A DNA stretch of 64,000 bases. It comes from Gavia stellata (Eukaryota; Chordata; Aves; Gaviiformes; Gaviidae). The number at the start of each line of letters is the position of its first letter. The stretch's first letter is position 1. Shown one piece after another: positions 34,102 to 46,232 of this stretch. Made by a program: the position numbers and the translations under genes. The notes under the pieces were generated by a model. It was not told the DNA's origin, made no database searches, and saw only the letters and a list, made by a program, of their open reading frames with translations. The stretch covers positions 109,260,334 through 109,324,333 of the forward strand of contig NC_082595.1 of the NCBI RefSeq assembly GCF_030936135.1. The letters are read 5' to 3'.

Positions 34102-35985
34102 TTGCTGGGACTCAGGAAAAAAAGGAGAATTTATCAACTCTGGAAGAAGGGGCAGCCAACTGAAGTAGAGTACAAGGACCTTGTTAGGTCATGCAGAGAG
34201 GGAATTAGAAAGGCAAAAGCCCAGCTAGAGCTCAATCTGGCCACAGTCGTAAGGGATAACAAAAAATGCCTCGATAAATACATTAACAACAAAAAGAGAG
34301 CCAAGGAGAACCTCAATCCTTTACTGAATGTGGGCGGGAACACCATCACCAGGGGCGAGGAAAAGGCTGAGGTACTTAATGCCTTCTTTGCCTCAGTCTT
34401 TAATAGCCAGACCAGGTATCCTCAGGGTATTCAGTCCCCTGAGCTGGAAGACAAGGATGGAGAGAAAAATAAACTCCCTGTGATCCAGGAGGAAGCAGTT
34501 AATGACCTGCTATGCCACCTGGACACTCATAAGTCTATGGGGCCTGATGGCATCCACCCAAAGGTGCTGAGGGAGCTGGCGGAGGAGCTTGCCAAGCCCC
34601 TCTCCGTCATTTGTCAACAGTCCTGGTCAACGGGGGAGGTCCCGGACGACTGGAGGATTGCCAACGTGACACCCATCTACAAGAAGGGCCGGAAGGAGGA
34701 TCTGGGGAACTACAGGCCTGTCAGCCTGACCTCGGTGCCGGGGAAGATTATGGAGAGGTTCATCTTGAGGGCGCTCACAGGGCACGTGCAGGACAACCAA
34801 GGGATCAGGCCCAGCCAGCACCGGTTCATGAAAGGCAGGTCCTGCTTGACCAACCTGATCTCCTTCTATGACCAGGTGACCCGCCTAGTGGAGGAGGGAA
34901 AGGCTGTCGATGTTGTCTACTTGGACTTTAGTAAAGCCTTCGACACTGTCTCCCACCGCATTCTCCTGGAGAAGTTGGCGACTCGTGGTTTAGACAGGCA
35001 CACTCTTCGCTGGGTAAAAAACTGGCTGGACGGCCGAGCCCAGAGAGTCGTGGTGAATGGAGTGAAATCCAGTTGGCGGCCGGTCACAAGCGGATTCCCC
35101 CAGGGCTCAGTTTTGGGACCGGTCTTGTTTAATATATTTATCGATGATCTGGATGAGGGGATTGAGTGCACCCTCAGCAAGTTTGCAGATGACACCAAGT
35201 TGGGTGGGAGTGTTGATCTGCTGGAGGGTTGGAAGGCTCTGCAGAGGGATCTGGACAGGCTGGATCGATGGGCCGAGGCCAACTGGATGAGGTTCAACAA
35301 GGCCAAGTGCCGGGTCCTGCACTTGGGTCACAACAACCCCATGCAACGCTACAGGCTTGGGGATGAGCGGCTGGAAAGCTGCCCCACAGAAAAGGACCTG
35401 GGGGTGTTGGTCGACAGCCGGCTGAAGATGAGCCAGCAGTGTGCCCAGGTGGCCAAGAAGGCCAACGCCATCCTGGCCTGTATCAGAAAGAGTGTGGCCA
35501 GCAGGAGTAGGGAGGTGATTGTGCCCCTGTACTCAGTGCTGGTGAGGCCGCACCTCGAATGCTGTGTTCAGTTTTGGGCCCCTCACTACAAGAAAGACAT
35601 TGAGGTGCTGGAGCGTGTCCAGAGAAGGGCAACGAAGCTGGTGAGTGGTCTGGAGCACAAGTCTGATGAGGAGCGGCTGAGGGAGCTGGGGTTGTTCAGT
35701 CTGGAGAAGAGGAGACTGAGGGGACACCTCATCGCTCTCTACAACTACCTGAAAGGATGTTGCAGAGAGGTGGGTGTTGGTCTCTTCTCCCAAGTGACGA
35801 GTGACAGGACAAGAGGAAATGGCCTCAAGTTGCACCAGGGGAGGTTCAGGCTGGATATTAGGAAAAATGTCTTTCCTGAGAGAGTGGTGAAACACTGGAA
35901 CAGGTTGCCCAGGGAGGTGGTGGAGTCACCCTCACTGGAGGTGTTCAAGGAACGTGTGGACGAGGCATTGTGGGACATGGTTTAG
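34102..35985 (+). CDS. CR1 ORF2 reverse-transcriptase part, open frame
   Basis: An uninterrupted frame of 627 codons encoding the CR1 reverse transcriptase and C-terminal region. Reading from the frame start, motifs are [15 protein letters not shown] (about residues 146-160), [19 protein letters not shown] (203-221), the catalytic block [13 protein letters not shown] (273-285), [14 protein letters not shown] (331-344) and the catalytic FADDTKLGG (361-369). The tail includes [36 protein letters not shown] and a DMV end. The frame opens on a non-ATG codon; in an intact element it is continuous with the endonuclease, so this is the 3' two-thirds of ORF2 rather than a separate gene. All RT catalytic aspartates are present. 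Confidence 0.92.
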   Translation: MLGLRKKRRIYQLWKKGQPTEVEYKDLVRSCREGIRKAKAQLELNLATVVRDNKKCLDKYINNKKRAKENLNPLLNVGGNTITRGEEKAEVLNAFFASVFNSQTRYPQGIQSPELEDKDGEKNKLPVIQEEAVNDLLCHLDTHKSMGPDGIHPKVLRELAEELAKPLSVICQQSWSTGEVPDDWRIANVTPIYKKGRKEDLGNYRPVSLTSVPGKIMERFILRALTGHVQDNQGIRPSQHRFMKGRSCLTNLISFYDQVTRLVEEGKAVDVVYLDFSKAFDTVSHRILLEKLATRGLDRHTLRWVKNWLDGRAQRVVVNGVKSSWRPVTSGFPQGSVLGPVLFNIFIDDLDEGIECTLSKFADDTKLGGSVDLLEGWKALQRDLDRLDRWAEANWMRFNKAKCRVLHLGHNNPMQRYRLGDERLESCPTEKDLGVLVDSRLKMSQQCAQVAKKANAILACIRKSVASRSREVIVPLYSVLVRPHLECCVQFWAPHYKKDIEVLERVQRRATKLVSGLEHKSDEERLRELGLFSLEKRRLRGHLIALYNYLKGCCREVGVGLFSQVTSDRTRGNGLKLHQGRFRLDIRKNVFPERVVKHWNRLPREVVESPSLEVFKERVDEALWDMV

Positions 35986-36045
35986 TGGGCATGGTGGTGT
36001 TGGGTTGATGGTTGGACTTGATGATCTTACAGGTCTTTTCCAACC

Positions 36046-36080
36046 TTAGTGATTCTGTGATTCTGTGATTCTGTGATTCT
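36046..36080 (+). repeat. CR1 terminal 8-bp repeats
   Basis: Consecutive copies of GATTCTGT close the full-length CR1. Such short tandem repeats replace a poly(A) tail in CR1 and are thought to be recognised by its reverse transcriptase. Confidence 0.9.
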
Positions 36081-39000
36081 CATCCCTGTATCCATTTTAG
36101 GGCTAACTTGTTGGCTGTCATTCCTTGCCTACTGTTTGCAGTGGAAAATTAAGAGAGTAAGGCCTGCAAACGAGCACAGGAGAATAGATGATGGCCTCCA
36201 GCACTGATGGAGAAGCTGTTGTAGAAGGAATAAATGATCATGCAGGATTGCACATTGGTTGAAATACAGACAGGACCACAAATCCTTTTTCTAGCCCTAG
36301 TTGGGTTCAGCACAGTAAGTTCACCCAGAAAAAAGAGCTGTTAAAAGCAGCAGTGATGGTCCATTTCAACAGAGGAATTACTGAAGAGCTCGGTTTGGCA
36401 TACACCTATTTGTTTTGCCCTTGTAGCCATGTCATCAGCACAGAAAGGACCAGGTGTGGTTAAGAGGCGTCATTCAAGTTAAAATAGGACAGCGGGCTTC
36501 TGTCGCCCAGCCGTTACCCCCACCCCACCGCTGCGAGGCCACACATCTCGGGGACGGAGACCTTCAGCAGTGGTTATTCTCTGAAATCTCTGCCTGGGAT
36601 AGTTCTGGAAACTGCATTGCACTGCGGTCAGAATTTGCATATGTTTGGAAAAATGATGAATTTCCTTTTCTTATTTTATAAAAAAGAAAAAAGGGTCAAC
36701 CCAAACCCCAGCTAGGTGAAAGTGCTCAAAAATTAAGATCATTGCGCATTTGCAACGCTCATCAAAACCACTCTGAGTCACTTATTCTCTAATACTTTTG
36801 AATTCTGACACTTTCTTGCACACAAAATGTTGTGGGCAGGAGTCATTTCTCTGCGAGAAAAAAAAAATGGAGCTTGACTTCTTAAAACAGGATTATGAAT
36901 GACTGAGTTTTTCAGATTTCACCCAGCAGCAGGCAAATGGCCACAGTGGAAGCAACTTTATTACTGCAGTCTGCCTTACCAAACCTACCCGGCAGCCCTG
37001 AGTATAAGCCCTGGGATATAGGTACATTGAGTGCATCGGTGATAAAACTAGTTTTCTGAACCTAATTTGGTTTGAAAGCAGTGGGTGGTGCAGCACAACC
37101 TTGTGGCCAAGCAGCCACCAGCTAAGGACTGGCATTTTGGCACGTAGCACCGACCTCTTGATGCTCCGTGCAAGTTTCTTTCCTACAACGTTGCCTTGCA
37201 CCATTACCGAAACCGCGAGACGGTTTCATGGGCACTGCGTGGCGCCCTGCGTGGCGAGGGCTGCTTCCCCCTCTGCCGAGCTGCTCGAGAAGGCAGATCC
37301 CAAACCTTGTGGGCATCATCGCAGTCCAGGGCTGCAGGGAGTGCCTCTTGCAGATAAGAACTGAGATTGCAGGGAGACTGCTTCCATTTAACGATGCTGC
37401 CCCATCTTCCCTCCTCTTCGGTCCCCGTCCTGATACGGTTGAAGATTTCAGAATCAGATTCTCATTTGCATTGTGCTTTCTGTAAGCCTTCCCAAAATAG
37501 TAAGCTTCATCACACTGGGGACCAAGCTACGGGGCTCAATTTCATCCTCATGAGGTGTTTGAGAGCATGAAATGAGGAATTTCAGCATCCCATACTCTGA
37601 CAACTCTCCTCTCTTGCATCAGCCAGGAGAGTACACACAACTGTACAGATAACCTTGTGCACTGCTGCGTTCCTCGTTTTGTTGTCCCATTGAAGTCAGG
37701 CTGCACCTCACACAAGTGTAAAATCACAAGCCGTGCCCGTGTATGAGAAACTTGTATTTGCAAATTTTGACAGCTGGAACTGAGAAAACTACACAAGGAG
37801 AATTTATCTTTTTCTTTTCCCAATGAATGGTGCAAAAGAACTGACTCTCAGATGTTCTCCTGACAAGTCTGTAACATGATTTTCTCCCTGTTTGCCATAG
37901 ATTTTCAGTTTTGGAAATTCTGAGCACTCCAGTGCAGCTACTCCTAATTTACTGCAGAAACAGTCAGGAAAGTATCTGTAGCTGGAGGTGAAAGAGGCTG
38001 ACAAATCTGCAGCTGGCAACTGGTTTTGAGATAAGGACGAATACACCAAGGACTTCCTGACATTCTTCAGAATTTACGTTGTTTCAGATAAATTTTAATT
38101 GCAATGGTGCCAAAAAGGAAGAACAAGGATAGGGTAGAACACAGACTGACTGGAAATCTGACATCAATTTTGTGCAAACAGGAGAGTTTCTCAGTGCTAC
38201 AGTTGTGAAGACGTGCCACTTACAAGCTCCCTGCCTCTCGGAGGGTCTGTGAGCATCAGGACATTGGAGCACTAGGCAGAGGATTTGTCTTGAGCTTGGA
38301 GCACCCCTCTGCAAGGGATGGATGGGTCAAGTGGAGATCCTCCCAAGCAGAGCAAGGAAAAAAATGTGCAGAGGTCTTGAAAGCATGACCCAAGAGGGAA
38401 GTGGGATGAGAACAACTTGTCCCTGTACCCAGTGGGGATGGGAAATAAATGTCTCAACCTGCAGCAAGTGAAATTTCAGATGGACATGTGGGAAGTGTTG
38501 CAGGCAGGAGCTGCTGGGCATGGGGCAGCAGCAGGGACCCCAGGTCCTTCTCCCCCTGCTTCCTGCCATTCGCTGCTGCCAAGGTGTGGGCGAGACATAA
38601 GATGAGAGCAGACAGCACAGCAAACAGAGCATTTCAATATGAGTTGTTAATTGTTTGTATAAACCATTCCATCAGCTTGAATATGAGCCAATTTTATGCA
38701 TAAAGGGTTTCTTCTTGTACAGTTTATAACTGGCTGTGAAATGTATTGCCACAGGATGTCTCTGAAGCCATGAAAATAAAGCATTAACAGAGAGATCTTT
38801 AACTGATAACAAAACTCTTTGGTCATTAACATCGCTGATAACCACAAAAACAAATAATTGAGGAGACACATTAAATCATTGGTGCTCAAGGGAGACCGCT
38901 ACCACCTCTGGTTTCAACCTAGATCCCCTCTCATCAGCCAGTCGTTGCATTTCTCAAAGTTTCCTTTGCATGCAGACAAGTACCTTGCCTCCTTGCCAGG

Positions 39001-39810
39001 AGATATTTTCCCTTCCATTAGGTGTTAGGTGCTAATCTGGCCCAGCTTTACAATGAACCTTTGGGCGCTACACTAACACAAGTAGTAATACAGCTGCTGA
39101 CCAGGGTCCAGCTGTAACCTGAGGAGTCACATCCTGCACCCACCTCGTGGTGGCATAAAGCCCCTCTCCACTTACGTGGGCTACATTACAGTTACGTATT
39201 AATCATCTATTAATTACTACAGAGCAGGCATAAAACTGCATCTCATTAAGTCCAGCTCACATATCTGGAAGCCCTCTTTTTCCCTTGTCCCTCCAAACAG
39301 CAAACAAAAAAATGAATTCAGTGGTCTACTTCCCTTACGTTGACCTCCCAGTTACAGAATATCTATTAGATATTAGTCATGCAACAGACGTGTCAACCAC
39401 TGACAGCAACTGTGGCTGATGAATAACTATGATATCAATTTGGCTGTTTGAAAAATTTAGGCATGCAGCAGGGCATGATAATCTCTACTGCAGCTGTTGG
39501 GGATGAAAAGCAGAGGTGTCTGACAGAGGAAAAATGTCACTTTACCTTTTCTGCCATGTCTCCTGTACAAAGATCAAGGGGTGGGAGATCGGTGCAGTGA
39601 TTTAACCAGTTTGGAGGGGACATCTGAATGTCTCTGATCCAGCCATCCATTCAGAGCAGGACTAAATTAAACTAAACTAAAATTAAACTTCAGTGTTTAA
39701 TCAGGGTGCTCAGAGATCATCAAGTTCTGAGTTTCTCTCAGATAACCACTGCCCTCAGGCTCAGTCTAATCATTGTTCTCCTAGAAATTACCTCCACAAT
39801 GCACAGTGGG
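36081..39810. other. Non-coding stretch
   Basis: No gene, RNA or assignable repeat was recognised. A short simple repeat of AACTAAA-like units lies at about 39660-39690. Confidence 0.5.
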
Positions 39811-40171
39811 TCACAGAATCACAGAATCACAGAATCACTAAGGTTGGAAAAGAACTGTAAGATCATCAAGTCCAACCATCAACCCAACCCCACCATGCCC
39901 ATTAAACCATGTCCCACAGTGCCACGTCCACATGTTCCTTGAACACCTCCAGTGATGGTGACTCCACCACCTCCCTGGGCAGCCTGTGCCAATGCTTCAC
40001 CACTCCCTCCATAAAGAAATTTTTCCTAATATCCAGCCTAAACCTCCCCTGGCGCAACTTGAGGCCATTTCCTCTTGTCCTGTCACTCATCACTTGGGAG
40101 AAGAGACCAACATCCACCTCTCTGCAACCCCCTTTCAGGGAATTGTAGAGAGCGATGAGGTTTCCCCTCAG
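39811..40171 (-). mobile_element. CR1 LINE, 5'-truncated fragment
   Basis: It opens on the plus strand with three CACAGAAT units, then CTAAGGTTGG and GATCATCAAGTCCAACCATC, the reverse complement of the ATTCTGTG-type CR1 end. In the minus frame the C-terminal ORF2 segment is readable ([56 protein letters not shown], ending DMV). Same subfamily as the full-length copy. Confidence 0.95.
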
Positions 40172-43100
40172 ACCATGCAATGCTTTTATGTAGGAGGAAG
40201 AGTGTTGCCTTATTTATAGGGATTTATAAGACTATGTACTCAAGAGGAAGAAAATGCATTCTCTCTAACAATAAAAAATAAGTAAATATCTTCCTACATG
40301 TAAATGGAAAAGCTCCTTATTTTCCAAAAGTAGCATAAACTTAACTGATAGTGATTGAAAAAAATGCTTTAAGTATTTGGAGATATCTGCCATTTCTCTT
40401 TTAATTTACAGAAGCTCAATCAGGACACCAGAGCTCTGGTGCTGACGCACACTGACTTTGAGGGGAGAAAGTGTTGTCAAGGTCAATATACTCATATTTG
40501 GGTGCTTGAAGGATGTCAGCTGGGTAAAGTACTTAAGCAGCAACTTAATCTCAAAAAAGCTTTCACCAGAGCCAAGAGAAGGGCTAGGTTTGATTTCAAA
40601 AGGCTTTAAATAATCTTTAATCTTTTTGTTTCAGTAAGCTTTTGTTAGTGTCCCAGTTTTCAGATCTCTAGATAAGAGAGAGTTAAGTGTCAGAATAAAA
40701 CAAATGCCACAGGGTAAAATCTAATCTTATGGAAATAATCATGTTCAATTTTTGTTTTCACTTCAGACCAGGAAGAATTGGAAAATAATTATTTGGGACT
40801 TGGAAAAATCTTGGAACCAGAAATGTGGGAGTTTCATTTGTAAAATTCAGACCTGGTGGAAGCATTTCAAGAGGTATATTTTCTCCTGAGACCCTCTCAT
40901 CTTGCCTATGACAATTGCAAACAAATGTGTTCATCGCTCAAAATAAACCATGGAAAGTTTTTTGGCTTTTTTTCACCATTGCAGTGTTGCATTACATTAG
41001 CCATGTTTGAATGGGTAACTATGCATCTTTCAAGTACTGAGGTAACCCAAACCACTGACACGTTTAAAATAGACGAGCCTGGATTTAGGGTCAGGCTGCT
41101 TGAACCTGACCTTCCGCTACCTTGCACACTTTTGAAATCTTTTCTGCTTCTAAAATGGGAAATTCACCTGACCCACTTTGAATGGATATTTCAGTAAACG
41201 GCATTAGAGAAAACCCCTTCTGAGGGAACCATTTCCTTTAACCTGTACATCTCTAACTCTAAGAGGGAAACTGAATTATACATTTAACTTTACAAGCATC
41301 AGCATCTTTTAAACAAGCTGATATAGGTCATGGCTATCCCAGAAACCGCAAACTAAATTCTACCCTTATTTACATCCTCCTTTGGATGGCACAAGGTGAG
41401 TAAAATTTGGACTTACATGTAAATATTAAGCAAATGTAAAAACACACCTTATTTGCATCATTTTCATCTGAAAACATCAGTAAAATTAGACCTAAGAAAA
41501 GGCATACGTCAGCAGATCAAGGCTGTTACACTGAATGTTACTTTATGGTGCACATAGCTACCTGTAACCCACTGTCAGAGCAAAGTGACGAGAGTCATTT
41601 CCTAAAAAAGAAATGTTAGAGAAGGATAGATTCAATGTTCACCCCCCTCCTTTCTAAAAATAAGCCCCTTTGTCAAGAATCTCTCTAAAATTCAGCCTAC
41701 GAGTAGCATCAACGCCCTTGTGTCTGTCCATCGCCCACCTACCCTCCAGGAACCTCATCAGAGAAGATGGCAGTAGCTGGTTTATTAGATCTCATAGTTC
41801 ATTACGATCAGCATCATTACCTGGGAAGCCGCAGCCTGAGAGATTTGAGCCTACCCCTCTCTCTGTACCCCAGGTTTTATAGCACTCTAGGGGGAGAGTC
41901 TTTCCTTGGGAGACGTTGAGTTGTCCTAAGTAGCTATGCCATGAAGTATTTACCACGGAGAAGAAGACACTGTAGGCTAGTCATTGGAATATTTGCCTGG
42001 GAGAGGTATCAAGTTTCTAGTTCCTGGTCCAGTATCTACTTTATCCAAAATTTTCACATCCCTAATTTGGTGCTGACTGGAGTAACCGTAGAGCTGTGAG
42101 CTTTCAACAAAGGATACTGAATGATGCCACAGAATCAGCCTGCCCCATAGAGCATCCCATACAATCCAGTGACCAAGGTACTTACTAGAGGGCTGTTGAT
42201 TTAAATCCCTGAAAGCAAATGAGAGGAACAACTACAGACATCCTTTCTTGCAGGCAAGCTCTCTTTCAGGGTCAAGCCCACAGCTTTTCATGAGCGTTCA
42301 GAGCTCATCAAGACATCTGCCTCAGAAGAAACAAAAAATAAGGCAGTTGCTATCAGCCAGAGCAAGAACGATGACCTAACGTCAAAAGGGGGCACAGACT
42401 TGAAGCAGCCCAACCTCTCCAAGTCTGCAATCCCCTTACAATATCTTAGTGAAAATCTAGAAAAATGCCCCTGAATGGGAGAAAGATCCTGACTGCCACC
42501 ATGTCAAATGGAGACTGTCCACTTGAACACATGGATTTAAATATTGCATGTTTAAATACTAACATGTCAGGGTACATCACAGCTGCAGTATGTTGGTCTT
42601 ACAAGGACAGAGAGACAGCAGAGTTGGATTAGGAGCTACGTAGGATCATTGATCACTGTCACCCAGGACACAAGGCTGGGACACAGGGAGTCATAATGCC
42701 TTGGGGCTACACAACGCAAGGTATTGTAGCTCCCTATATTTTCAAGTGCAGTATGCTATCACCTATATACCATGGATGAGATGCCTGCAGTTCCTTCCAG
42801 TTTTCCTGCCCACAAGAGGAGTCATTTTGCATCTCTCAGCCTTCACAAGGTTTCTCTTGAATCCCTCTGTCCTCTCCCTAACTTAGGAATAGAAGGTTTA
42901 ACTACATCCATCGCACTTCCCAGACCCCTTTCCTTAGGATCGCAGCCCTGTCTCATAGCACAAGAGCCTGAAGTGAAATGAAAAGGTGGCAAGCTCAAAA
43001 TCAATGTTCAGGGGTTTCTTTTCCCCAGATGGAGAATGACTGAATTTGGGAACTCTCTTATCACAAAGCATTCTGGTCAAAACTGACATATCGCACCTGA

Positions 43101-43620
43101 GGTGTAGACATGAATAAAAATAGCTTGATCCAGACCAGGACATTTGAGAAAGAAATAGGAGCTTGAGAAGGAACCTGAGTCCCTAGGCACCAAGGCAAGT
43201 GACAGTACATGGCAAGTATGGAGAGCAATTGGAGGGGGGCCAGCTGTCCAACATCTGCCCAATTCACTATGAAAAGACATCAGAGTGACCTAGGAGCAAA
43301 CAGATCGAATCTGGCAGTGCCAGTGACGTTAGCATTTTTGATACCTACAGCATCCCAGGTTGAGACCATGAAGCGCATCAACTTATGTTTGACTAGATGT
43401 CAACTCCAGTCCCAATTTAAAATTGCGCACTTTGCACCCGCTTACTGCAGTGCGTGCCAATTTTTTGGTGGTTTTCTAATATCATCATTGAGTTTTGTTA
43501 CTACTTGAGTGACATGGCTAAAGCAATGACATCATCTACAGATCTAAGAAAGAGTGAGCCCATATCCTGTCTTCCACCTGCGTTAATGGAATATATACAC
43601 ATATACCTTTTAATTTAAGT
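40172..43620. other. Non-coding upstream flank of IL17A
   Basis: No coding feature was recognised. A ROR-response-element-like word, GATATAGGTCA, lies at 41320-41330, 10 of 11 positions of the WAWNTAGGTCA consensus. It is about 2.4 kb upstream of the IL17A TATA box. Use by RORgamma-t is inference. Confidence 0.45.
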
Positions 43621-43624
43621 TATG

Positions 43625-43702
43625 GTCAGAAACCACAGCTAAGGTTGGGAAAAAACCACCTACTCCACATTAACTAGGACAGCACAGAAGCCCTTATAAA
43701 AA
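43625..43702 (+). promoter_or_regulatory. IL17A core promoter with TATA box
   Basis: TATAAAAA is at 43695-43702, placing transcription start near 43725 and leaving a 5' UTR of about 60 bases before the ATG. Upstream are a RUNX-type ACCACA (43632-43637) and an NFAT-type GGAAAA (43648-43653). RUNX1 and NFAT both act on mammalian IL17A promoters; binding here is inferred from the words alone. Confidence 0.75.
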
Positions 43703-43785
43703 GTCCACCAGCAAACGTGCCCAGACATCTTCAGTTCGACAGAGCCCAGCACAAGCATTCAGCCGCAGTAAGAGAAGGAAGGAAG

Positions 43786-45610
43786 ATGTCTCCGATCCTT
43801 TGTGCTTCTCTGGTAAGAACTTGCTTTCTGTTTTTTCTCCCCGGTTTGACAGAAACAGATTTAAATTCTAATAGATGCTTGTCAGGAATGGGGATCTGCA
43901 CCCCCCTTTAAAATGCTTGTTTAAACCATTAATAATTGAAAATAACTAACAACGGGGACTTCTGAATAGCACCAGGATGGGGCAGCAATGAGGCTGTACG
44001 GGTATGTTAGTGAACGGGGCTACTGCCACGTACTCTGAAGTCAAGAAATACATTGAAAACTCAAGCTTAGAGTGTCTTTTTGTTGTTATATCCTTTCTGC
44101 TATCTCCTGTATTATATTATTTTGTATCATTGAAATTTTTTTATCACCAAATTACAATTGAGTGTATACCATACCTGTCAGCACTGTAAGAATTAGTTAA
44201 TGAAAGCAAGCATGGATGTGATATACGGCACATTTTTCCGTAATTACTCCAACTTGCAGTTGAGACTTTAACTACCAGCTAGGCTGACCATGGATGAATT
44301 TCCCAGCCCCACAGAAGAGTTGTTAAGCAAGCTGTGCTACAGCAGCTGTACCTGTACCTAAATGCACCAATTGTTTTCAGTTCAGATCACTGCTCTTAAT
44401 GCTGCTGGCCATGCTGTCAGCCAGCAGTTCTGCCTATGGGAAGGTGATACAGCCTGGACTCAAGGCGGAGAGCCTCTTCAAGCAAGCATATGCTGGATGC
44501 CTGACCCAAAAAGACTCAAAATTCCCTCAAACTGTGAGAGTCAACATAAGCATCGGCAACATGAACCAGGACACCAAAATGACTCTTGATGTCAGCAGCC
44601 GCTCTCTGGCTCCGTGGGATTACAGGTATGATCTCTGTCCCTTTGGTCTACAAATACACTGGGTGCCCTGGTCAAGAGTAAAGCCGAGGCTATGCCCACA
44701 TCTTTATTATCAGTGCTTCTCCGCTGGGAGATTTTGAAATATGAGGGTATCCACAGTCCATATAATCCTCTTTGAAGGATAACCAATACAGAAAGGAGCA
44801 CAGAGCAAAAACATGGTCTAGGACAAGATACAGAAAGCAAAGCAAAATACTTCTGTAATTTAATTAATTTTTTGTATATTGGGGCAAGCTTTATCTTCAA
44901 AAACATTCTTTACCTAAGACATCATAAATAATACCTCAGAAGGCTAACATTGCACCGAATTCAATGGTGGTTTAATAACATCTGCATCAGGCACTAAGAA
45001 CATTTCATATTTTGGAGGGGAGCTGAAAGTCTTTGGGTCCATTAGTCAGTCTGACCTGTTGGGAAGCTCAAATCATTTCTATAGGTCTTTCAAAGTCAGT
45101 GCCTATTTGAAGCAAGTTCTTTGCAAAGGCAGTTGCATGAGGTCCTGTCATGCTTATTTTTTACACTTAAAAACCTGCGGTACTTACTTACTTACACTTT
45201 ACTTACACTTAAAAACCTAGAGTAGTGGAGGGTCTACTGCCCCTTCATAGGCAATCTCCCAGGAGGTACAGGTTCCAGAGCTGGGAGCCCATAGTGATCC
45301 AGACTATCATGATTCTAGAGATGCAACATTTCCATTGCAAATATTTCTCTATTCTTTCATGTCAACTTACAGGATTGATGAGGACCACAACCGTTTTCCC
45401 CAAGTGATTGCCGATGCCAAGTGCCGCCACTCCAGGTGTGTGAATTTGGATGGGCAGCTGGACCACAGCGTCAACTCCGTCCCTATCAAGCAGGAGATCC
45501 TCGTCCTCCGGAGGGAGCAGAAGGGCTGCCACCAATCATACCGGTTGGAAAAGAAAATAATCACTGTGGGCTGCACATGTGTTACCCCCTTGATCCGACA
45601 CCAGGCTTAA
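43786..45610 (+). CDS. IL17A: Interleukin-17A (three coding exons)
   Basis: A secreted homodimeric or IL17F-paired cytokine that signals through IL17RA/IL17RC to induce chemokines and antimicrobial defence. Coding exons: 43786-43812 (MSPILCASL, donor GTAAGA), 44381-44625 (acceptor TTGTTTTCAG, donor GTATGA) and 45373-45610 (acceptor AACTTACAG, stop TAA). Exon lengths 27, 245 and 238 nt join in frame to 169 residues. Residues 1 to about 29 form a signal peptide (RSLLLMLLAMLSASSSAYG). Cystine-knot cysteines are C108, C113, C158 and C160; C49 and C143 are the expected interchain pair. Conserved blocks are [30 protein letters not shown] and VGCTCVTP. One N-glycosylation site is N64-I-S. The A rather than F name rests on strand and position next to miR-133b, as in mammals. 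Confidence 0.96.
45130..45225 (+). repeat. Local direct duplication in IL17A intron 2
   Basis: ACACTTAAAAACCT occurs twice (about 45162 and 45206), separated by TTAC-rich units (ACTTACTTACTTACACTTTA). A small, recent-looking expansion of no obvious function. Confidence 0.75.
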
Positions 45611-45990
45611 AGGGAGCCAGTAGTGTAAGAGCAGGGAGCCATGGAGGAGAGCTTCCTTGCCTAACAGTGATGAAATGAAGGTGCCTGATTCAGTCTCTGC
45701 AAGACTGAATCAAGCCATAATGATCAGATAGGATCTATCAGAATATATTAAAAATGAAGAAGTCTTAGTTTGAAAAAAAAAATATTTTCCCCCAAAATCT
45801 TGAACTGTATGAATTCAGAATCTGGACACCATCATGTGCTGGGCTGAAAAAGTAATGGGAACTCTTTACACATCTTTAGTTTACACTTTGAAATGTCTAT
45901 TTATGTAATTCTATTTATGCTGGTGGAAAAGTTAGTAATAATGTATCAGTTTATTTATCTTCATGTAATAAAAAAATAGTAAATAACTCT
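45611..45990 (+). other. IL17A 3' UTR with AU-rich elements
   Basis: Downstream of the TAA, three ATTTA-containing words occur at about 45895-45960 (TCTATTTATG twice, TTTATTTATC once). A poly(A) signal AATAAA is at 45967-45972. AU-rich elements are known to destabilise cytokine mRNAs including IL17A and to make them responsive to signalling. Cleavage is expected near 45990. Confidence 0.8.
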
Positions 45991-46164
45991 GTAGTATTCT
46001 CCTTTCTTTCTAAAGAATGCTTTTTTGACAAGGCAAGAAATCACTCGATTCAATTATGACCATATAAAGGATTTCCATAACGCTAAAACCTAAAATTCTC
46101 TTGATAACCTCTAGCTCTGCTGCAGTAGAACGCAAAGCCCATAGAAAATTTAGGGCTTGTATCA

Positions 46165-46232
46165 TTTACGCCATTTTACCGATAGAGAAACTAAGACACC
46201 TGGAGGAAAATTATTTACCAAATGACAACCAA
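46165..46232 (-). repeat. MIR-like SINE remnant
   Basis: CGCCATTTTACCGATAGAGA, then AACTAAGACACCTGGAGGAA and TTATTTACCAAATGACAACC, matches in order the reverse complement of the MIR core (CCCATTTTACAGATGAGGAA, ACTGAGGC, TTGCCCAAGGTCAC). Confidence 0.5.

Larger units (their letters stand above)
31670..36080 (+). mobile_element. Nearly full-length CR1 LINE retrotransposon
   Basis: About 4.4 kb, close to the usual 4.5 kb of a complete avian CR1. In order: a GC- and CpG-rich 5' UTR (about 31670-32079) with three GCGTCAG words at 31930, 31948 and 31960; ORF1 (32080-33136); ORF2 with endonuclease then reverse transcriptase (33139-35985); a short 3' UTR; and an end of repeated ATTCTGTG units (about 36046-36080). 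CR1 has no poly(A) tail and inserts by target-primed reverse transcription. The 5' boundary is judged from the change in base composition and may be off by some tens of bases. Both ORFs are broken, so the copy is not expected to move on its own. Confidence 0.93.

Noticed and set aside
39811-39838. CRISPR-like short repeats (CACAGAAT units)
   Set aside because: They are the 8-bp terminal repeats of CR1 elements, without spacers; the genome is eukaryotic.
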